From NCBI GenBank assembly GCA_018136815.1, contig CM030943.1, forward strand, positions 3,203,885 to 3,267,884: a stretch of DNA of 64,000 nucleotides, read 5' to 3'. The notes under the pieces are model-generated. The model did no database searches. It was not told where the DNA came from and saw only the letters and a program-made list of their open reading frames with translations. The translations under genes and the position numbers were made by a program. Positions 61,222-64,000 of the stretch are shown piece by piece. Source of the DNA: Isochrysis galbana (taxonomy: Eukaryota; Haptophyta; Isochrysidales; Isochrysidaceae). Every line of letters begins with the position of its first letter. Within the stretch, counting starts at the first letter, position 1.

Positions 61222-62031
61222 ATGTTCTCGTGCTCCGAGGTGGCTGCGAGCCTCGCGCTGCGGCAGGCGTGGTCGCGCAATCTGACGGTTGAGTTGAATG
61301 CATTCCTCGACTCGCACCACGTCTTACGGCACGACCATTCCCGCTTCGACATGCTTGGCCCCATCGGACCGCGCTGCGCCAAGCTCGAGCACTTTGGCAC
61401 AGGAGACGGAGAGAAGCGTGCATGCGGACTGACCGAGGCGGTAGAGTGCCGCGTCATCTCGATCGGCAGTAACAACCAGTGGGACTTTGAGAGGGATCTT
61501 GTGAGCAGGACGAGCTGCCGCGTCGACACCTTTGACTGCACGCTCAACCCCAACACTCGCCCGCCTGAAGACCTAGCTGGCAGAGTGCACCTGCATCCCT
61601 TTTGCATTGGTGACAGTAACGCCACGCGTTCCGTGAAAGTTAAGACATCCGTCTCCACACGAGTCTTCTTGGACTGGGACTCTCTGCTCGCTTCCATCGG
61701 GCTACAAGGGCATCATCGACTGACATTCCTCAAGATGGATGTTGAAGGATTCGAGTACGGCGTATTAAGGAGCATGATGAAAAGCCCCTCCTCTCTGCCG
61801 AAACAGATCGCGTTGGAGTTGCACTACAAGACGCAGTTTCCGGAGCTTTCTTGGTTTAGGAGGCAACTCAGTGCCGGTGAGATAGCACTTTTCGCAGAAG
61901 AGCTGTTCCAAGTTGGCAGATATCAGGTCGTTGACCGGAATGACAATCCGCTTTGTCTTCACTGCTCGGAGATTTTGCTGGTGAGGAATCCGTCATGCGA
62001 ACCGACGACTACCCGTCGATTTGCTCCATGA
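61222..62031 (+). CDS. METTL24-like methyltransferase-domain protein
   Basis: 269 residues, single exon from ATG 61222 (MFSCSEVAASLALRQAWSRN). Conserved blocks: GPIGPRCAKLEHFGTGDGEK, RACGLTEAVECRVISIGSNN, CRVDTFDCTLNP, VHLHPFCIGDSN, LTFLKMDVEGFEYGVLRSMM, QIALELHYKTQFPELSWFRR and NPLCLHCSEILLVRN. These match the METTL24 / FkbM-like methyltransferase group; GSNNQWDFE is the SAM-binding loop and KMDVEGFE the second acidic motif. The substrate is unknown. It is shorter than animal METTL24 and lacks a signal anchor, so an upstream exon is possible, though the C-rich tract just before the ATG resembles that of other gene starts here. Confidence 0.85.
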   Translation: MFSCSEVAASLALRQAWSRNLTVELNAFLDSHHVLRHDHSRFDMLGPIGPRCAKLEHFGTGDGEKRACGLTEAVECRVISIGSNNQWDFERDLVSRTSCRVDTFDCTLNPNTRPPEDLAGRVHLHPFCIGDSNATRSVKVKTSVSTRVFLDWDSLLASIGLQGHHRLTFLKMDVEGFEYGVLRSMMKSPSSLPKQIALELHYKTQFPELSWFRRQLSAGEIALFAEELFQVGRYQVVDRNDNPLCLHCSEILLVRNPSCEPTTTRRFAP

Positions 62032-62726
62032 CTTCGTGAGCATTGTGCCTTGTCGCCAATTTTGGACATGATTGGTGATGTGTGTGCGTTGACGAATGCA
62101 GTAGCCATGTCGCTTGGGCTCCCCTTCTCTCCCCTTCTTCTTTGTTTGTGCATTTAGTTAGCAACTTAAGCCCCGGGGATATCCCGTACATCGCGAGCAC
62201 GAGAAGGTGGAAGGGCTAGAACCAGGCGTGTGAATGCAAATAGCATATCGCCCTTTCTCAAAACAAAGTAATCCAACCATCTTTAAAACGATAGGGTCAT
62301 GGAGCGCGCTTGTCAGAGCAAGGCTACTCTCACTTTTGGAGATTGCCTGTAAGGGCGCGCCGGCAGCTAGCGCGGAACGCGGTTCTTGCGGGGAGCTCAT
62401 GGAGCTTTCCTCGGGACCCATGTTGGAATTGACTACGGGCATGGCGACCGACGCACGACCCACGACGCGCGGAGGGCGCGGAAGTGTGTCGCATTCGCGC
62501 GATCGGCTCTCTCACCTTGTGCCTTTCGCGCTCGGTTGCGTTCCGGTTTTACTCGTTACTCGTTGATTCTTTACTCGTAACTCGCCTGTTGCTCCTTGCC
62601 TGCGTGCGCCCCTTTGTGGCCGATCTGACCTTGTTCTCGCGCCCCTTTGTAGCCTGCCCCGCCTCGTTCTTGCACGCCCGTGCTTGGGGTTTTGCTCTAA
62701 CCCTAGTCCCTCCTTAGCCCTCGTTT
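62032..62726. other. Intergenic with a family C LINE 5' scrap
   Basis: 62284-62308 (TTAAAACGATAGGGTCATGG followed by AGCGCGC) matches the family C 5' end around its ATG, then diverges. No further gene is seen. Confidence 0.5.
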
Positions 62727-62868
62727 GTCGCATCCGCGATCGACCTTTTTGTTTTAGAAGTTGTCTGCGTTTCTATGTCCCCTCCTTGCCGGCTAGTTGC
62801 TAGTCACCGTCGCAGGATCCTACATTCGCCCATTCGCCCTTGTTGCCCTCGCCTCCTTTGTCGCCTTC
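62727..62868 (+). repeat. Dispersed repeat H, copy 2
   Basis: Near-exact match to 29347-29505 apart from a short indel after CCCTCCTTGC. Confidence 0.8.
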
Positions 62869-62873
62869 CTGAA

Positions 62874-62995
62874 AAACTATTGTTATAGTTTTAGCGATGG
62901 AGCGCGCGCCGACCGCTCCCACCTCCCAGCCCTCTGCCGCCACGACGCCCCAACGGGGCCGACCCAAGCCACCGAAGCCCAAGCGCTCGCACTCT
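62874..62995 (+). mobile_element. LINE 5' fragment (family B), about 120 bp
   Basis: 5' hairpin 62874-62891, ATG 62897 (MERAPTAP), open to PKPPKPKRS, then abrupt passage into the CT-rich satellite near 62993. Confidence 0.85.
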
Positions 62996-63816
62996 ACTTT
63001 ATTCTCTACTCTCTCTACTTTCACTACTCTCTCTATTCCAGCTACTCTCTCTACTTTCACTACTCTCTCTACTTTCCTACTCTCTTCTTTACTTTCCTAC
63101 TCTCTCCCTCTCTCTCTCTCTCTCTACTTTTCTACTCTCTACCTTATTCTCTACTCTCTCTACTTCCACTACTCTCTCTATTCCAGCTACTCTCTCTACT
63201 TTCACTACTCTCTCTACTTTCCTACTCTCTTCTTTACTTTCCTACTCTCTCCCTCTCGCTCTCTCTCTCTCTCTAGTTTTCTACTCTCTACTTTATTCTC
63301 TACTCTCTCTACTTCCACTACTCTCTCTATTGCAGCTACTCTCTCTACTTTTACTACTCTCTCTACTTTCCTACTCTCTTCTTTACTTTCCTACTCTCTC
63401 CCTCTCTCTCTCTCTCTCTCTACTTTCCTACTCTCTACTTTCTTCTCTACTCTCTCTACTTCCACTACTCTCTCTATTCCAGCTACTCTCTCTACTTTCA
63501 CTACTCTCTCTACTTTCCTACTCTCTTCTTTACTTTCCTACTCTCTCCCTCTCTCTCTCTCTCTCTACTTTTCTACTCTCTACTTTATTCTCTACTCTCT
63601 CTACTTCCACTACTCTCTCTATTCCAGCTACTCTCTCTACTTTCACTACTGTCTCTACTTTCCTACTCTCTTCTTTACTTTCCTACTCTCTCCCTCTCGC
63701 TCTCTCTCTCTCGCTAGTTTTCTACTCTCTACTTTATTCTCTACTCTCTCTACTTCCACTACTCTCTCTATTGCAGCTACTCTCTCTACTTTCCTACTCT
63801 CTTCTTTACTTTCCTA

Positions 63817-63856
<40 letters not shown>

Positions 63857-64000
63857 CTACTCTCTACTTTATTCTCTACTCTCTCTACTTCCACTACTCT
63901 CTCTATTGCAGCTACTCTCTCTACTTTCACTACTCTCTCTACTTTCCTACTCTCTTCTTTACTTTCCTACTCTCTCCCTCTCTCTCTCTCTCTCTACTTT
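62996..64000. repeat. ~147-bp CT-rich satellite with three-unit higher-order period
   Basis: The marker TT(C/G)CAGCTACTCTCTCTACTT occurs at 63036, 63181, 63330, 63477, 63622, 63771 and 63906, spaced 145, 149, 147, 145, 149 and 135. Variant TTGCAG and the preceding CGCTCTCTCTC...TAGTTTT form recur every third unit (63330 and 63771, 441 bp). The array continues past the window end. Confidence 0.9.

Overview
This window looks like nuclear DNA of a photosynthetic, flagellated protist. It is GC-rich and contains multi-exon genes with short GT-AG introns (donors are very often GTGCG), long CT/GA microsatellites, and a heavy load of retroelements. A flagellar outer-dynein-arm docking gene and a protein with an apparent signal-plus-transit presequence suggest an alga with a secondary plastid, most likely a haptophyte. 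No species can be named from the sequence alone. Two runs of exactly 100 N (38838-38937 and 59938-60037) are scaffold gaps.

Layout. 1-5.5 kb: a terminal exon, tandem repeats, an unidentified membrane-anchored ORF and a broken LINE on the minus strand. 6.7-12.3 kb: an 11-exon gene for a ~1,384-residue secreted/multi-pass membrane protein of unknown family. 12.7-14.7 kb: a complete short LINE derivative with a 19-bp target duplication, then another LINE 5' fragment. 15.5-21.5 kb: a plastid-type STI1/Tic40-like gene, a possible Mutator-like transposase remnant abutting a 2-kb element with 22-bp terminal inverted repeats, and a zinc-ribbon/RGG protein gene. 22-24.5 kb: chimeric retroelement pieces. 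25.3-27.4 kb: an armadillo-repeat plus SAM-like ORF, followed in the same frame, after a single TAA, by an ADP-ribosyltransferase ORF. 28.6-31.3 kb: dispersed repeats, a duplicated small ORF, hAT and LINE fragments. 32.5-38.8 kb: a Ty3-like retroelement whose pol-like ORF carries a phage-type cytosine-5 methyltransferase upstream of the retropepsin. 38.9-39.6 kb: LINE 5' fragment. 41.7-45.7 kb: ODA1/CCDC114-like docking-complex gene, minus strand. 47.4-49.5 kb: intact hAT transposase. 49.6-53.5 kb: a LINE with intact ORF1 and internally deleted ORF2, preceded by two further LINE 5' fragments in tandem. 54.0-55.6 kb: a second armadillo-repeat gene, minus strand. 57.4-59.9 kb: a divergent LINE with ORF1 and the start of the reverse transcriptase. 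61.2-62.0 kb: METTL24-like methyltransferase gene. 63-64 kb: a ~147-bp satellite with a three-unit higher-order period, running off the end.

The host genes are functionally unrelated neighbours. The most unusual material is (i) the ARM-SAM-ADP-ribosyltransferase arrangement, which resembles the ARM-SAM-TIR plan of SARM1 with a different NAD-using domain; (ii) the methyltransferase-bearing Ty3-like element; and (iii) one LINE lineage whose copies nearly all keep the 5' terminus, a small hairpin, and lose the 3' side, in tandem and head-to-head arrangements that suggest template jumping and twin priming by its reverse transcriptase.
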